Source: Tenacibaculum sp. 190130A14a (GTDB lineage: Bacteria > Bacteroidota > Bacteroidia > Flavobacteriales > Flavobacteriaceae). Taken from it: DNA of 64,000 nucleotides. Where the stretch lies: the NCBI RefSeq assembly GCF_964048965.1, contig NZ_OZ040189.1, forward strand, positions 124,001-188,000, written 5' to 3'. The notes beneath the pieces were generated by a model. It did not search any database, was not told the origin of the DNA, and was given only the letters and a program-made list of their open reading frames with translations. How positions within the stretch are numbered: position 1 is the stretch's first letter; each line of letters begins with the position of its first letter. Below, piece after piece: positions 18,109-27,210 of the stretch. The position numbers and the translations under genes were made by a program.

Positions 18109-19215
18109 ATGAATTACAGTTATTGGGAAATAAAAGAGTGGTTTACAAATATAGATTTTACCATTGTTGGTAGTGGAATTGTAGGTCTAAGTTGTGCGTT
18201 AAGATTAAAAGAAAAGTATCCTAGGTCTAAAATTTTAGTTCTTGAAAAAGGATTATTACCACAGGGAGCAAGTAGTAAAAATGCCGGTTTTGCCTGTTTT
18301 GGAAGTATCTCTGAACTTATAGATGATTTAAAATCCCATACAGAGGAAGAAGTAGTAGGTTTGGTAAAAAAACGTTGGGAAGGATTGCAATTATTGAGGC
18401 AAAATCTAGGAGATGATAAAATAGATTATCAAGAAAATAAAGGATATGAATTGTTTTTAGATAAAGGTTTTTATGAAGAGTGTTTAGTTCAGAAAGAAAA
18501 GATAAACAACTTGTTAGAGCCAATATTTAAAACACAAGTGTTTAGAGAAGATTTGAATTTATTCAAATTTGAAAATATACATGAGAAATACATTACCAAT
18601 ATCTTTGAAGGGCAGATAGATACAGGTAAAATGATTGCTGAATTGTTATTGAAAGCTCAAAAAGAAGGAGTAAAAGTTTTAAATAATATTGAGGTTCAAG
18701 GCTTTGCAGAAAACGCTGATTCAGTAGTAATAAAAACGAATAAATTAGAATTTACGAGCGGTAAATTATGTATTGCTACTAATGGTTTTGCAAAACAACT
18801 TCTTAACGAAAATGTGCAGCCTGCAAGAGCGCAAGTTTTAATAACAAAGCCAATTCATAATTTACATATTAAAGGGACTTTTCATTTAGATAAAGGTTAT
18901 TATTACTTCAGGAATATTAATAATAGAATATTGTTTGGAGGAGGTAGAAATTTGGATTTTAAAACCGAAGAAACGGCAAAATTTGGACAAACTGAATTAG
19001 TTCAAAATAAACTGGAAGAATTGTTAAAAACAACAATTTTACCAAAAATAAATATTGAGATTGATCATAGATGGAGTGGAATAATGGGAGTTGGAAATCA
19101 GAAAAAGGCAATTGTAAAAGGACTTTCAGATAATGTTTTTTGTGGCGTTCGATTAGGAGGAATGGGAGTTGCTATTGGAAGTGTTGTAGGTAAAGAATTA
19201 GCAGATTTGTTATGA
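18109..19215 (+). CDS. FAD-dependent oxidoreductase of the D-amino-acid-oxidase family
   Basis: 368 residues. The FAD-binding Rossmann motif is IVGSGIVGLSCALRL (about 20-34), followed by VLEKGLLPQGASSKNAGFACFGS, which is typical of the DAO/ThiO group. The C-terminal block RWSGIMGVGNQKKAIVKG and GVRLGGMGVAIGSVVGKELA closes the FAD site. The family oxidises amines or amino acids such as glycine or sarcosine. The stop codon overlaps the next ATG (ATGA), so the following GreA-like gene is translationally coupled. Confidence 0.85.
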   Translation: MNYSYWEIKEWFTNIDFTIVGSGIVGLSCALRLKEKYPRSKILVLEKGLLPQGASSKNAGFACFGSISELIDDLKSHTEEEVVGLVKKRWEGLQLLRQNLGDDKIDYQENKGYELFLDKGFYEECLVQKEKINNLLEPIFKTQVFREDLNLFKFENIHEKYITNIFEGQIDTGKMIAELLLKAQKEGVKVLNNIEVQGFAENADSVVIKTNKLEFTSGKLCIATNGFAKQLLNENVQPARAQVLITKPIHNLHIKGTFHLDKGYYYFRNINNRILFGGGRNLDFKTEETAKFGQTELVQNKLEELLKTTILPKINIEIDHRWSGIMGVGNQKKAIVKGLSDNVFCGVRLGGMGVAIGSVVGKELADLL

Positions 19216-19661
19216 ATATAAAAGAAGAGCTTCATGCTAAAAGTATTGTTTTTGTGAATACAAAATTAGCAACAATAGAAAAGGTAATTTCTTCTAACCA
19301 AAAAGCTTTAGAAAGTGAAACAAAGAGTTCTGCTGGAGATAAACATGAAACAGGAAGAGCCATGTTGCAGTTAGAAATGGAAAAAGTAAGTCAGCAGTTT
19401 TTGGTAGTAAATCAAATGAAAGATACACTACATAAAATTGATGTGGAAAAAACTGTTGAAGTTGTTTGTTTAGGAGCAGTAGTTGAAACTAATATAGCAA
19501 ATTACTTTATAAGTGTTAGTGTTGGTGAACTTAAAATAGGAAGTAAAAAATATTATGCGGTTTCAACGTCTTCACCAATTGGTAAATTATTGCTAGGTAA
19601 ACGTATTGATAATGAAGTGGTTTTTAACAATCGGACCATTAAAATTAAAAATATTTTGTAA
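19212..19661 (+). CDS. GreA/GreB-like small protein
   Basis: 149 residues. The N-terminal part is a probable coiled coil and includes SSAGDKHETGRAMLQLEMEK, which matches the GreA/GreB helical hairpin tip region. The C-terminal part ends in STSSPIGKLLLGKRIDNEVVFN, very like the GreA C-terminal SPIG-LLGK motif. True GreA is about 158 residues, so length fits a divergent member. Whether it binds RNA polymerase is unknown. Flavobacterial members are often annotated without clear function. It overlaps the upstream oxidase by 4 bp. Confidence 0.65.
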   Translation: MNIKEELHAKSIVFVNTKLATIEKVISSNQKALESETKSSAGDKHETGRAMLQLEMEKVSQQFLVVNQMKDTLHKIDVEKTVEVVCLGAVVETNIANYFISVSVGELKIGSKKYYAVSTSSPIGKLLLGKRIDNEVVFNNRTIKIKNIL

Positions 19662-19762
19662 AAAGGTAGGGTATTAAAGTAGTTGCTTGTTTTATTACTG
19701 TAAAAAGAGTTTTAAATTTTGTTAAGATTAACAAATTAGTTGAGTAATAATTTTAGCAATTA

Positions 19763-20704
19763 TTATTGGTTTTTAAGACGGTTTTCTATTTCTAGGAAGA
19801 CCGTCTTTTCTTTTTCTAATGCTTTGTTATGATTAAAAAAAAGAAGATCATTCTTGTGTAGAACTTCAATTAACCAGTAATACCCTTTGTAATAACTATT
19901 AGTTACAACTCCTTTAATAGTAGAAGTATCTACCAATTTTATTTGGTGTGGATACACAAGTATTTGGTTATTATCTATTCGTACTTCGTTAACATCGTCA
20001 AACAAAGCAGCAACATACTTTTCTTCTGTGTAGTTGTATAACTGCATTGGAGTATCATAAGCAATAATTTGTTGATTTCGAATAACAATCATCTTATCAG
20101 CAAAAGATAAAGCATCATTACCATCATGTGTGGCAACAATACAAGCTATGTTTTTGTCTTTTAAGTACTTAAAAAGTTTTCTACGTAATGAATTCTTTTT
20201 AAAATTATCAATTTGGCTAAAAGGTTCATCGAGTAATAATAACTCTGGTTCCTTGGCTAAAGCCCTCGCAATAGCAACACGCTGTTGTTGTCCCCCACTC
20301 AAATTTTTGACTTTTGTGTTGGCTAATTCTGTCATCTCAATAACATCGAGGAGTTCTTGGGTTCTTTCTTCTGCCTCTTTAGGAAAAAAACGAGACAGAA
20401 ATTTTTTAATGTTTTCGCTTACCGTTATGTAAGGCATTAAATCAAAGTCTTGAGCAACATACTTAAAAAAGTCCATTCCTGGAACTAAATGATGTGCAGG
20501 GCCTAAAATTTCATTGTTATCCCAAAATATAGTACCATCATCTATATCTAATAACCCATATATAACTTTTAACAATGTAGATTTACCGCATCCACTTTCC
20601 CCCATAATACATAGGTGTTCTCCTTTAAGAATATTAAAGGAAACATTTTTCAGTGTATTTTTTTCTTTAGAATAAGAAAAAGAAACATTGTTTACTTGTA
20701 GCAT
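19763..20704 (-). CDS. ABC transporter ATP-binding protein
   Basis: 313 residues from ATG 20704 (reading frame also open to 20743, but the MLQVNNVSFSYS start fits the family and the promoter lies only 6 bp upstream). Walker A is GESGCGKST, the signature is LSGGQQQR, Walker B is LLLLDEPF, and the H-loop lies in ACIVATHDG. After the ATPase domain there is about 85 residues of C-terminal extension, as in the PotA/CysA-type importers with a regulatory domain. No permease or binding-protein gene is adjacent, so the transported substrate is unknown. Confidence 0.85.
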   Translation of the reverse strand: MLQVNNVSFSYSKEKNTLKNVSFNILKGEHLCIMGESGCGKSTLLKVIYGLLDIDDGTIFWDNNEILGPAHHLVPGMDFFKYVAQDFDLMPYITVSENIKKFLSRFFPKEAEERTQELLDVIEMTELANTKVKNLSGGQQQRVAIARALAKEPELLLLDEPFSQIDNFKKNSLRRKLFKYLKDKNIACIVATHDGNDALSFADKMIVIRNQQIIAYDTPMQLYNYTEEKYVAALFDDVNEVRIDNNQILVYPHQIKLVDTSTIKGVVTNSYYKGYYWLIEVLHKNDLLFFNHNKALEKEKTVFLEIENRLKNQ

Positions 20705-20709
20705 AGGTG

Positions 20710-20717
20710 CAAAAATA
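20710..20717 (-). promoter_or_regulatory. -7 promoter element of the ABC ATPase gene (leaderless transcript likely)
   Basis: On the reverse strand this reads TATTTTTG (TAnnTTTG), followed by 5 nt and then the ATG at 20704. A transcript starting the usual 4-8 nt downstream would begin at or within the start codon. Confidence 0.5.
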
Positions 20718-20753
20718 AGGAATGAAATGAAGCGATCATTCAATTTATTTATT

Positions 20754-20771
20754 AACCTATGTTAATAGGTT
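20754..20771. repeat. Inverted repeat between divergent promoters
   Basis: Arms AACCTAT and ATAGGTT with a 4-nt loop lie between the ABC gene promoter (reverse) and a forward TATATTTG element. A shared operator is possible but not shown. Confidence 0.4.
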
Positions 20772-20796
20772 GAACTTAAGTTTCTTAATATATTTG

Positions 20797-20897
20797 CAGC
20801 CGTATTTTAGTAAGTATATAATTTCCCTATTATATTTTCCCCTTAAGAACAACCCCTTATTATGACTCGTAACCCCTTGTGTTGCGAGTTTTTTTTG
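20797..20897 (+). ncRNA. Candidate small RNA (about 95 nt)
   Basis: On the forward strand a TATATTTG -7 element (20789-20796) is followed about 70 nt later by a hairpin (ACTCG 20865-20869 with CGAGT 20885-20889) and eight Ts. No ORF lies between, and no forward gene lies upstream that could own this terminator. The weak -33 candidate (GTTG at 20769) has a 16-nt spacer, shorter than usual. Worth comparing to known Bacteroidetes RNA motifs such as Flavo-1; identity is not established. Confidence 0.4.
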
Positions 20898-20920
20898 ATT
20901 TGATAAAAGACTAAAAAGAA

Positions 20921-20946
20921 AAAGCCAACACATTTGTGCTGGCTTT
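20921..20946 (-). terminator. Intrinsic terminator of the M13 peptidase gene
   Basis: A 12-bp inverted repeat with one mismatch (AAAGCCAACACA) and a 2-nt loop. On the reverse strand it is followed by TTTTTCTTTTT. Confidence 0.8.
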
Positions 20947-20966
20947 TATATTTTTAATTTAGTGTA

Positions 20967-23051
20967 TTACCAAATTTTAACTCTGTCTTCAGGTTTTAAG
21001 TACATTTTATCACCTTCTTTCACATCAAAAGCTTCGTAGAAAGCATCAACATTTTTAAGAGGCATATATGCACGGAACATTCCTGGAGCATGAGGATCAG
21101 TTTTAATTAAGTTCTTTAAAGCATCTGGTCTAGCCTTGGTACGCCATACAGTTGCCCATGATAAGAAGAAACGTTGCTCTGGAGTAAATCCATCAATATC
21201 TGCTGGACGGCCATTTTTACCTAAGAAAATTTGTAACCCTTCGTAAGCAGCATTTACACCACCTAAGTCTCCAATATTTTCTCCTAAAGTAAACTTACCA
21301 TTAATATGTACGCTATCTATTGCAACCACATCGTCGAATTGCTTAACTAAAGCTTCTCCTTCTTTAGTAAACTTCTTTAAATCTTCGTCAGTCCACCAGT
21401 TATTTAAGTTTCCATCACCGTCAAAACGAGCTCCAGAATCATCAAAGCTATGTGAAATTTCATGTCCAATTACAGCTCCAATACCACCATAGTTTACAGC
21501 TTCGTCTGCTTTATAGTTGTAGAAAGGAGGTTGTAAAATAGCTGCTGGGAATACGATTTCATTGTTTACAGGATTAAAGTAAGCGTTTACAGTTTGAGGA
21601 GACATTCCCCACTCTGATCTATCTACAGGCTTACCTAATTTCTCCATATTCTTTTCGTAGTTCCATTTTGTAACATTGATAGCATTTTCAAAATAAGACC
21701 CTCCATTTTTAATACCTTTAACTTGTAATGCAGAGTAATCTTTCCATTTGTCTGGATATGCAATTTTTACTGTTAACTTATGTAATTTATCTAAAGCTTT
21801 TTGCTTTGTAGAATCACCCATCCAAGTTACACCATTAATACGCTTTTCGAAACCTAACATTACATTGTCAATCATTTCTTTAGCTTTTTTCTTTGCTTCT
21901 GGTGGGAACTTAGCATCAACATATAATTTACCAAGTGCTTCTCCTATAGATCCGTTAACTGAAGCTAAAGCTCTTTCTCTACGAGGACGTTGCTTCTTAG
22001 CACCTCTTAAATCTTTACTATAAAATTCCCAGTTAGCAGTTTCTAAATCTGTAGATAATAAACCAGCAGCATTGTTAATAGCATTCCAACGTAACAATAA
22101 TTTGATATCGTCAACAGAACGGTTAGAGAAGATATCGTTCATTGCTTTAAAGTAGTTTGGATCTGTTACAATAACCTTATCGATATTTTCTACTCCAATA
22201 CCTTTTAAATGAGCATCCCAATCAATTGCTGGCGCTAAAGTTTGTAATTCAGCAACCGTCATAGGGTTGTATAATTTACGAGTATCTCTACGATCTTCTT
22301 TAGTCATCATAGGTTTTGCTAAACTAGCTTCAAAAGCAACAACATTCGCAGCATTTTCTTTTGAAGTAGCTTCATCATCACCAAATTTTTGTAACATAGT
22401 AGCTACAAAACCTTCATATTTTTTAAGTTTTTCTTTAGTATCAGCATCTTCATCTACATAGTAATCTCTAGATAAACCTAAACCTGCTGATCCCATATAA
22501 CCAGCATTCATGTTACTATTTTTTAAGTCATTGAAAACACCAAACCCGAAGAAACCACCACCACCATATGGAGCCACATTAATTAAATATGTTTCAACAT
22601 CTTTTTTAGTTTTGATTTCATCAATTTTAGCTAAGTAAGGTTTTAAAGGATCAATTCCCTGCTGATTACGAGCAACAGTGTCCATGATACTTTCAAAGTA
22701 GTTTACGGCTTTTTGTTGATCGCTATCAATTTCATTTCCTTGAGCATCTTTTACTTTTGGAAAATTTCCTTGCTTGATAGCTTCATCTAAAATAGCTAAA
22801 ACATCTGCGTCGGTCTTTTTTCTTAATTCAGAAAAACTTCCCCAACGTGTTCTATCATCTGGAATTTCAGTATTCTTATCCCAAGTACCGTTAACGTAGT
22901 TATAAAAATCTTCTGTAGGCTTTACAGAAGTATCCATATTTTCAAGAACAATTCCTTGAACCTTCTCTTCTGGTTTTTGATCTGTTTTACAAGAAACAAT
23001 AGCTAAAGAAGCTACGGCTGAAGTAAACAGAACTTTGTGAATGGTTTTCAT
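20967..23051 (-). CDS. M13-family (neprilysin-type) zinc metallopeptidase, lipoprotein
   Basis: 694 residues. The lipobox is SLAIVSC (Cys21). The zinc-binding motif HEISH is at 530-534, the third ligand Glu is in GENIGDLGG, and the substrate-binding NAYF lies at about 489-492; all are intact. The C-terminal SWATVWRTKARPDALKNLI region is typical of M13 peptidases such as neprilysin and PepO. It should cleave oligopeptides in the periplasm or at the surface. It lies downstream of the S9 peptidase on the same strand with a 72-bp gap, suggesting a peptide-degradation pair. Confidence 0.92.
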   Translation of the reverse strand: MKTIHKVLFTSAVASLAIVSCKTDQKPEEKVQGIVLENMDTSVKPTEDFYNYVNGTWDKNTEIPDDRTRWGSFSELRKKTDADVLAILDEAIKQGNFPKVKDAQGNEIDSDQQKAVNYFESIMDTVARNQQGIDPLKPYLAKIDEIKTKKDVETYLINVAPYGGGGFFGFGVFNDLKNSNMNAGYMGSAGLGLSRDYYVDEDADTKEKLKKYEGFVATMLQKFGDDEATSKENAANVVAFEASLAKPMMTKEDRRDTRKLYNPMTVAELQTLAPAIDWDAHLKGIGVENIDKVIVTDPNYFKAMNDIFSNRSVDDIKLLLRWNAINNAAGLLSTDLETANWEFYSKDLRGAKKQRPRRERALASVNGSIGEALGKLYVDAKFPPEAKKKAKEMIDNVMLGFEKRINGVTWMGDSTKQKALDKLHKLTVKIAYPDKWKDYSALQVKGIKNGGSYFENAINVTKWNYEKNMEKLGKPVDRSEWGMSPQTVNAYFNPVNNEIVFPAAILQPPFYNYKADEAVNYGGIGAVIGHEISHSFDDSGARFDGDGNLNNWWTDEDLKKFTKEGEALVKQFDDVVAIDSVHINGKFTLGENIGDLGGVNAAYEGLQIFLGKNGRPADIDGFTPEQRFFLSWATVWRTKARPDALKNLIKTDPHAPGMFRAYMPLKNVDAFYEAFDVKEGDKMYLKPEDRVKIW

Positions 23052-23123
23052 GTATGTATAAATTTGATTGATATTAACACTCTTATTTTTAATAAGAGTG
23101 TTTTTGTTGAAAATTGTTACACT

Positions 23124-25283
23124 TTAACTCTTAATTTTTGTTTTTGGAGGGTTTGGCAATGCGTCGAATCCCATATTATACAATGTAAATCCAAAAATGT
23201 CAGAGTACTGTTCAATAGTTTTAGAAACAGGTGTTCCTGCACCATGTCCTGCGTTTGTTTCAATACGAATTAATACAGGATTAGTTCCTTTATGTTTTTC
23301 TTGTAATTCAGCAGCAAATTTAAAACTATGAGCAGGTACTACACGATCATCATGATCACCTGTAGTTACCATAGTAGCAGGATATTCAACCCCTTCTTTA
23401 ACATTATGTACTGGAGAATATCCTTTTAAATAATCAAACATTTCTTTGCTTTGTTCAGCAGTACCATAGTCGTAAGCCCAACCAGCACCTGCTGTAAATG
23501 TATGATAACGTAACATGTCTAATACTCCAACAGCTGGTAATGCTACACGCATTAAATCAGGACGTTGTGTCATAGTAGCTCCTACTAATAAACCTCCATT
23601 TGATCCACCTCTTATTGCTAAATAATCAGATGAAGTATATTTATTAGAAATCAAGAATTCTGCTGCTGCAATAAAATCATCAAATACATTTTGTTTTTGT
23701 AATTGTGTACCTGCAACGTGCCACTTTTTACCATATTCACCACCACCACGTAAATTAGGAACAGCATAAACACCACCTTGTTCCATCCAAACAGCATTGG
23801 CAATACTAAAACTTGGAGTTAAACTGATATTAAACCCACCATAACCATATAAAATAGTAGGGTTTTTTCCATTTAGCTCAATTCCTTTTTTATAGGTAAT
23901 AATCATAGGAACTTTAGTGCTATCTTTTGAAGTGTAAAAAACTTGTTTACTTTCATAATCATCAGAGTTGAAAGATATAGCAGGCTTCCAGTATGTTTCG
24001 TAAGTTCCAGTTTCTGGATTAAATTTATATGATGAGCTAGGTGTGTTGTAGTTTGTAAAAGAGAAATACAACTCTTTTGCATTTGTTTTTCCACCAAACC
24101 CTCCAGCAGAACCAACTCCTGGTAATTTAACTTCACGAACTAACTTTCCATCAAAATCATATTGTAATACTTTAGATACAGCATCTACCATATATTCAGC
24201 AAAAAAATATCCAGCACCTGTAGAAGGTGATAATACATTTTCTGTTTCTGCAATAAAGTCCTTCCAGTTTTCTGGAGTAGGATTGTTAGCATCAGTAGTA
24301 ACTACTTTTTTATTCGGTGCATTTAAGTTAGTTACCAAATATAATTGATCACCTCTATTATCTATAACATAGGTGTCACTGTCATAATTATCTAAAACAA
24401 CCGTTAACTTACTGTCTGATTTAGTTAAATCTTTTAAAAATAATTTATTACCAGAAGTAGAAGTAGAAGCAGAAATAACTAAGAATTTATCATCCTCTGT
24501 TAAATAACCTCCTACATATCTATTTTTTTCTTCAGGAGTTGCACCAAAAATTACCTCATCTGTATTTTGAGGAGTATTTAATTTATGATAGTATAATTTG
24601 TGTTGATCAGTTTTAGCAGATAATTCGCTTCCTTTAGGTTTGTCATAACTAGAGTAGTAAAAACCTTCATCTCCTTTCCAAGCAATACCTGAGAATTTTA
24701 CATCAACTAAAGTGTCACCAATAATTTCTTTATTCTTGGCATCCATTACAATAATCTTTCTCCAATCACTTCCTCCTTCAGAAATAGAGTAAGCAACAAT
24801 GTTTCCACTTTTTGAAAAATTAACACCTCCTAAAGAAGTAGTTCCGTCTTCAGAAAAAGTATTTGGATCAAGGAAAACCTCTTCCTTTCCATCAGCATCT
24901 TTTCTGTAAAGTACGTATTGGTTTTGAAGTCCATCGTTTTTATAGAAATAAGTAAAATCTCCTTCTTTAAATGGAGTGCCTACTTTTTCATAATTCCATA
25001 ATTCAGATAAACGATCTTTTAATTGTTCACGATATGGAATCTTACTTAAATAATCAAAGGTAACTTCATTTTCAGCTTTCACCCATGCTTCCGTTTCTGG
25101 GCTACGATCATCTTCTAACCAACGATAATTATCGGTAACTTTAGTACCAAAATATTCATCTACAACAGGTTTTTTAGTTGTTTCAGGGTAATTCACTGTA
25201 ATATCTCTTTTTGTTTGTTTGTTTTCTTTACACGCCACAAGCATAGTTCCAGCAGCAAGAAAGGGAAGGATTATTTTTCTCAT
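23124..25283 (-). CDS. Prolyl oligopeptidase (S9A), lipoprotein
   Basis: 719 residues. The lipobox is MLVAC (Cys18). The N-terminal half is a seven-bladed propeller (about 75-430). The C-terminal alpha/beta hydrolase has nucleophile Ser561 in RGGSNGG, Asp in [10 protein letters not shown] (645/646) and His680 in NAGHGAG. The [11 protein letters not shown] block is also typical. It cuts short peptides after proline; as a lipoprotein it acts outside the cytoplasm. Together with the M13 peptidase downstream, it probably processes environmental peptides. Confidence 0.93.
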   Translation of the reverse strand: MRKIILPFLAAGTMLVACKENKQTKRDITVNYPETTKKPVVDEYFGTKVTDNYRWLEDDRSPETEAWVKAENEVTFDYLSKIPYREQLKDRLSELWNYEKVGTPFKEGDFTYFYKNDGLQNQYVLYRKDADGKEEVFLDPNTFSEDGTTSLGGVNFSKSGNIVAYSISEGGSDWRKIIVMDAKNKEIIGDTLVDVKFSGIAWKGDEGFYYSSYDKPKGSELSAKTDQHKLYYHKLNTPQNTDEVIFGATPEEKNRYVGGYLTEDDKFLVISASTSTSGNKLFLKDLTKSDSKLTVVLDNYDSDTYVIDNRGDQLYLVTNLNAPNKKVVTTDANNPTPENWKDFIAETENVLSPSTGAGYFFAEYMVDAVSKVLQYDFDGKLVREVKLPGVGSAGGFGGKTNAKELYFSFTNYNTPSSSYKFNPETGTYETYWKPAISFNSDDYESKQVFYTSKDSTKVPMIITYKKGIELNGKNPTILYGYGGFNISLTPSFSIANAVWMEQGGVYAVPNLRGGGEYGKKWHVAGTQLQKQNVFDDFIAAAEFLISNKYTSSDYLAIRGGSNGGLLVGATMTQRPDLMRVALPAVGVLDMLRYHTFTAGAGWAYDYGTAEQSKEMFDYLKGYSPVHNVKEGVEYPATMVTTGDHDDRVVPAHSFKFAAELQEKHKGTNPVLIRIETNAGHGAGTPVSKTIEQYSDIFGFTLYNMGFDALPNPPKTKIKS

Positions 25284-25432
25284 CGTATTTATTAATGATT
25301 AGTTAATTCTTTCAAAATTAGAAGAAAAAACTAACCAAGCGTTACATTTTAAGATGAATTTAACAATTAAAATTCCAATTGTAATTTTTAGAAAGAAAAA
25401 CGACTACCTTTACACTAATTAGATTATGTGAT

Positions 25433-25792
25433 ATGACAGAAAATTTAACAAAAGAAAGCTTTTTTGAGAAAGTTTTTAATTATGAAGAGAATAAAGAATG
25501 GAAGTTTGAAGGAGAAATACCTGCAATCATTGATTTTTATGCAGATTGGTGTGGGCCATGTAAAATGCTTGCGCCTGTATTAGAACAATTGAGTGAAGAA
25601 TATGAAGGGAAAATCCACATTTATAAAATAGACACCGAAGCAGAACAAGAACTTTCTGCAGCATTTGGAATTAGAAGTATTCCTTCTATGTTATTTTGCC
25701 CAATTGGAGAAGATCCACAAATGGCTAATGGAGCACTACCTAAAAATCAAATTGAACAAATTATTGCAGATGTTTTAAAAGTTAAGAAATAA
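25433..25792 (+). CDS. Thioredoxin
   Basis: 119 residues with the redox motif WCGPC (Cys40 and Cys43) in ADWCGPCKMLAPVLEQL and the cis-proline in IRSIPSM. Length is slightly above the usual 105-110 because of an N-terminal extension of about 20 residues before the first strand. Cytoplasmic. It lies about 300 bp upstream of nrdB, and thioredoxin is the usual electron donor for ribonucleotide reductase, but it has its own terminator so it is not strictly in the operon. Confidence 0.9.
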   Translation: MTENLTKESFFEKVFNYEENKEWKFEGEIPAIIDFYADWCGPCKMLAPVLEQLSEEYEGKIHIYKIDTEAEQELSAAFGIRSIPSMLFCPIGEDPQMANGALPKNQIEQIIADVLKVKK

Positions 25793-25810
25793 GCAATAAT
25801 TATAAGAGTA

Positions 25811-25842
25811 AAAAGTGGAGCGGTTAGGTTCCACTTTTTTTA
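25811..25842 (+). terminator. Intrinsic terminator of the thioredoxin gene
   Basis: Arms AAAAGTGGA and TCCACTTTT flank a 10-nt loop, followed by Ts. The rest of the gap up to 26089 is AT-rich with no further gene; repeated TTTTTGTGATTT-like runs are seen but no clear NrdR box. Confidence 0.8.
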
Positions 25843-26089
25843 TGTTTATACCCAAAATAAGAATCCCAGTGAATATCACTACTTAAGCTGATTTTTTGTT
25901 TTTAAAATATTGTTTTTCAGGTATTTGTGATTTTTGTGATTTTTGGTGTTTTTACTCAAGAATTACCATTTTGTTAAAAACTTCAAGGGATTTGTGAATA
26001 AGTATGACTTTTAAATTTTAGCAAAAATTGCAATCTTTGTTTTATCCCCTTTTTGAAAAAAATAACTCTAAAATTTAGCTCTTAAAAGG

Positions 26090-27061
26090 ATGTCATCTAT
26101 TGAACCTATTTTACAAGAAAACAAAGATCGATTTGTAATATTTCCAATCCAACATAATGATTTGTGGGAATGGTATAAAAAGCAACAAGCATGTTTTTGG
26201 ACTGCCGAAGAAATCGATTTACATTCTGATTTGAATGATTGGAATACCAAATTAACGGACGATGAACGTTATTTTATTAAACACATTTTAGCATTTTTTG
26301 CAGCATCGGATGGTATTGTAAATGAAAATTTAGCAGAAAACTTTGTAAATGAAGTTCAGTATTCTGAAGCAAAATTTTTCTATGGTTTCCAAATCATGAT
26401 GGAAAATATACATTCAGAAACATATTCATTATTAATAGATACATATATTAAAAATGAAGAAGAGAAGGATCGTCTTTTTAAAGCAATAGAGGTATTTCCA
26501 GCAATTAAGAAGAAAGCTGATTGGGCCTTAAAATGGATAGATTCTGATTCTTTTGCAGAGCGATTAATAGCGTTTGCAGCAGTAGAAGGAATTTTCTTTT
26601 CAGGTTCTTTCTGTTCTATCTTCTGGTTAAAGAAACGTGGTTTATTACCAGGATTAACTTTCTCGAACGAATTAATTTCTCGTGATGAAGGGATGCACTG
26701 TGATTTTGCAGTTCATTTACACAATAATCACTTAGTAAATAAAGTTTCAAAAGAAAGAATATCTGAAATCATTGTTTCAGCTTTAGATATAGAACGTGAG
26801 TTTATCACAGAATCATTGCCTGTTAGTTTAATAGGAATGAATGCAAAATTAATGACACAATATTTAGAGTTTGTAACTGACAGATTATTAGTAGAATTTG
26901 GTTGTGAAAAAGTTTACAACGCTACAAATCCGTTTGACTTTATGGAAATGATTTCTTTAGAGGGGAAAACTAATTTCTTCGAAAAAAGAGTATCAGAATA
27001 CCAAAAAGCAGGAGTAAAATCTGGAGGAACAGGAAGCATTAGTTTTGATGCTGATTTCTAA
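26090..27061 (+). CDS. nrdB: Class Ia ribonucleoside-diphosphate reductase, beta subunit
   Basis: 323 residues. The di-iron and radical site motif is ENIHSETY, giving Glu105, His108 and radical Tyr112, equivalent to Glu115/His118/Tyr122 of the E. coli protein. Further ligands lie in [13 protein letters not shown] and [11 protein letters not shown]. It makes the tyrosyl radical needed to reduce ribonucleotides to deoxyribonucleotides. The alpha subunit follows after 149 bp. The Tyr is present, so this is not a Tyr-less class Ic protein. Confidence 0.95.
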   Translation: MSSIEPILQENKDRFVIFPIQHNDLWEWYKKQQACFWTAEEIDLHSDLNDWNTKLTDDERYFIKHILAFFAASDGIVNENLAENFVNEVQYSEAKFFYGFQIMMENIHSETYSLLIDTYIKNEEEKDRLFKAIEVFPAIKKKADWALKWIDSDSFAERLIAFAAVEGIFFSGSFCSIFWLKKRGLLPGLTFSNELISRDEGMHCDFAVHLHNNHLVNKVSKERISEIIVSALDIEREFITESLPVSLIGMNAKLMTQYLEFVTDRLLVEFGCEKVYNATNPFDFMEMISLEGKTNFFEKRVSEYQKAGVKSGGTGSISFDADF

Positions 27062-27210
27062 ATAAAAACTGCAATCCCCTACACGCGGTATAGCTCGGTT
27101 AAAATAGTTATTTAACCTAAACAAAAATTTAAATTAATATCCCCTAAACTAAGGTTTTTAAAGCTTTGGTCTAGGAATTTATTAACTAACTCAAAAGAAA
27201 ACAAAGGAAT
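27062..27210 (+). other. Hairpin-rich spacer between nrdB and nrdA
   Basis: Two stem-loops are visible: GGTTAAA/TTTAACC with a 7-nt loop (about 27097-27117), and an imperfect stem starting CCTAAAC and closing with GTCTAGG (about 27145-27177). Neither is followed by a T-run long enough for a strong terminator. They may process or stabilise the nrdBA mRNA. Confidence 0.45.

Noticed and set aside
25843..26089. NrdR box or riboswitch upstream of nrdB
   Set aside because: No paired NrdR-type boxes and no recognisable riboswitch core; only T-rich repeats are visible.
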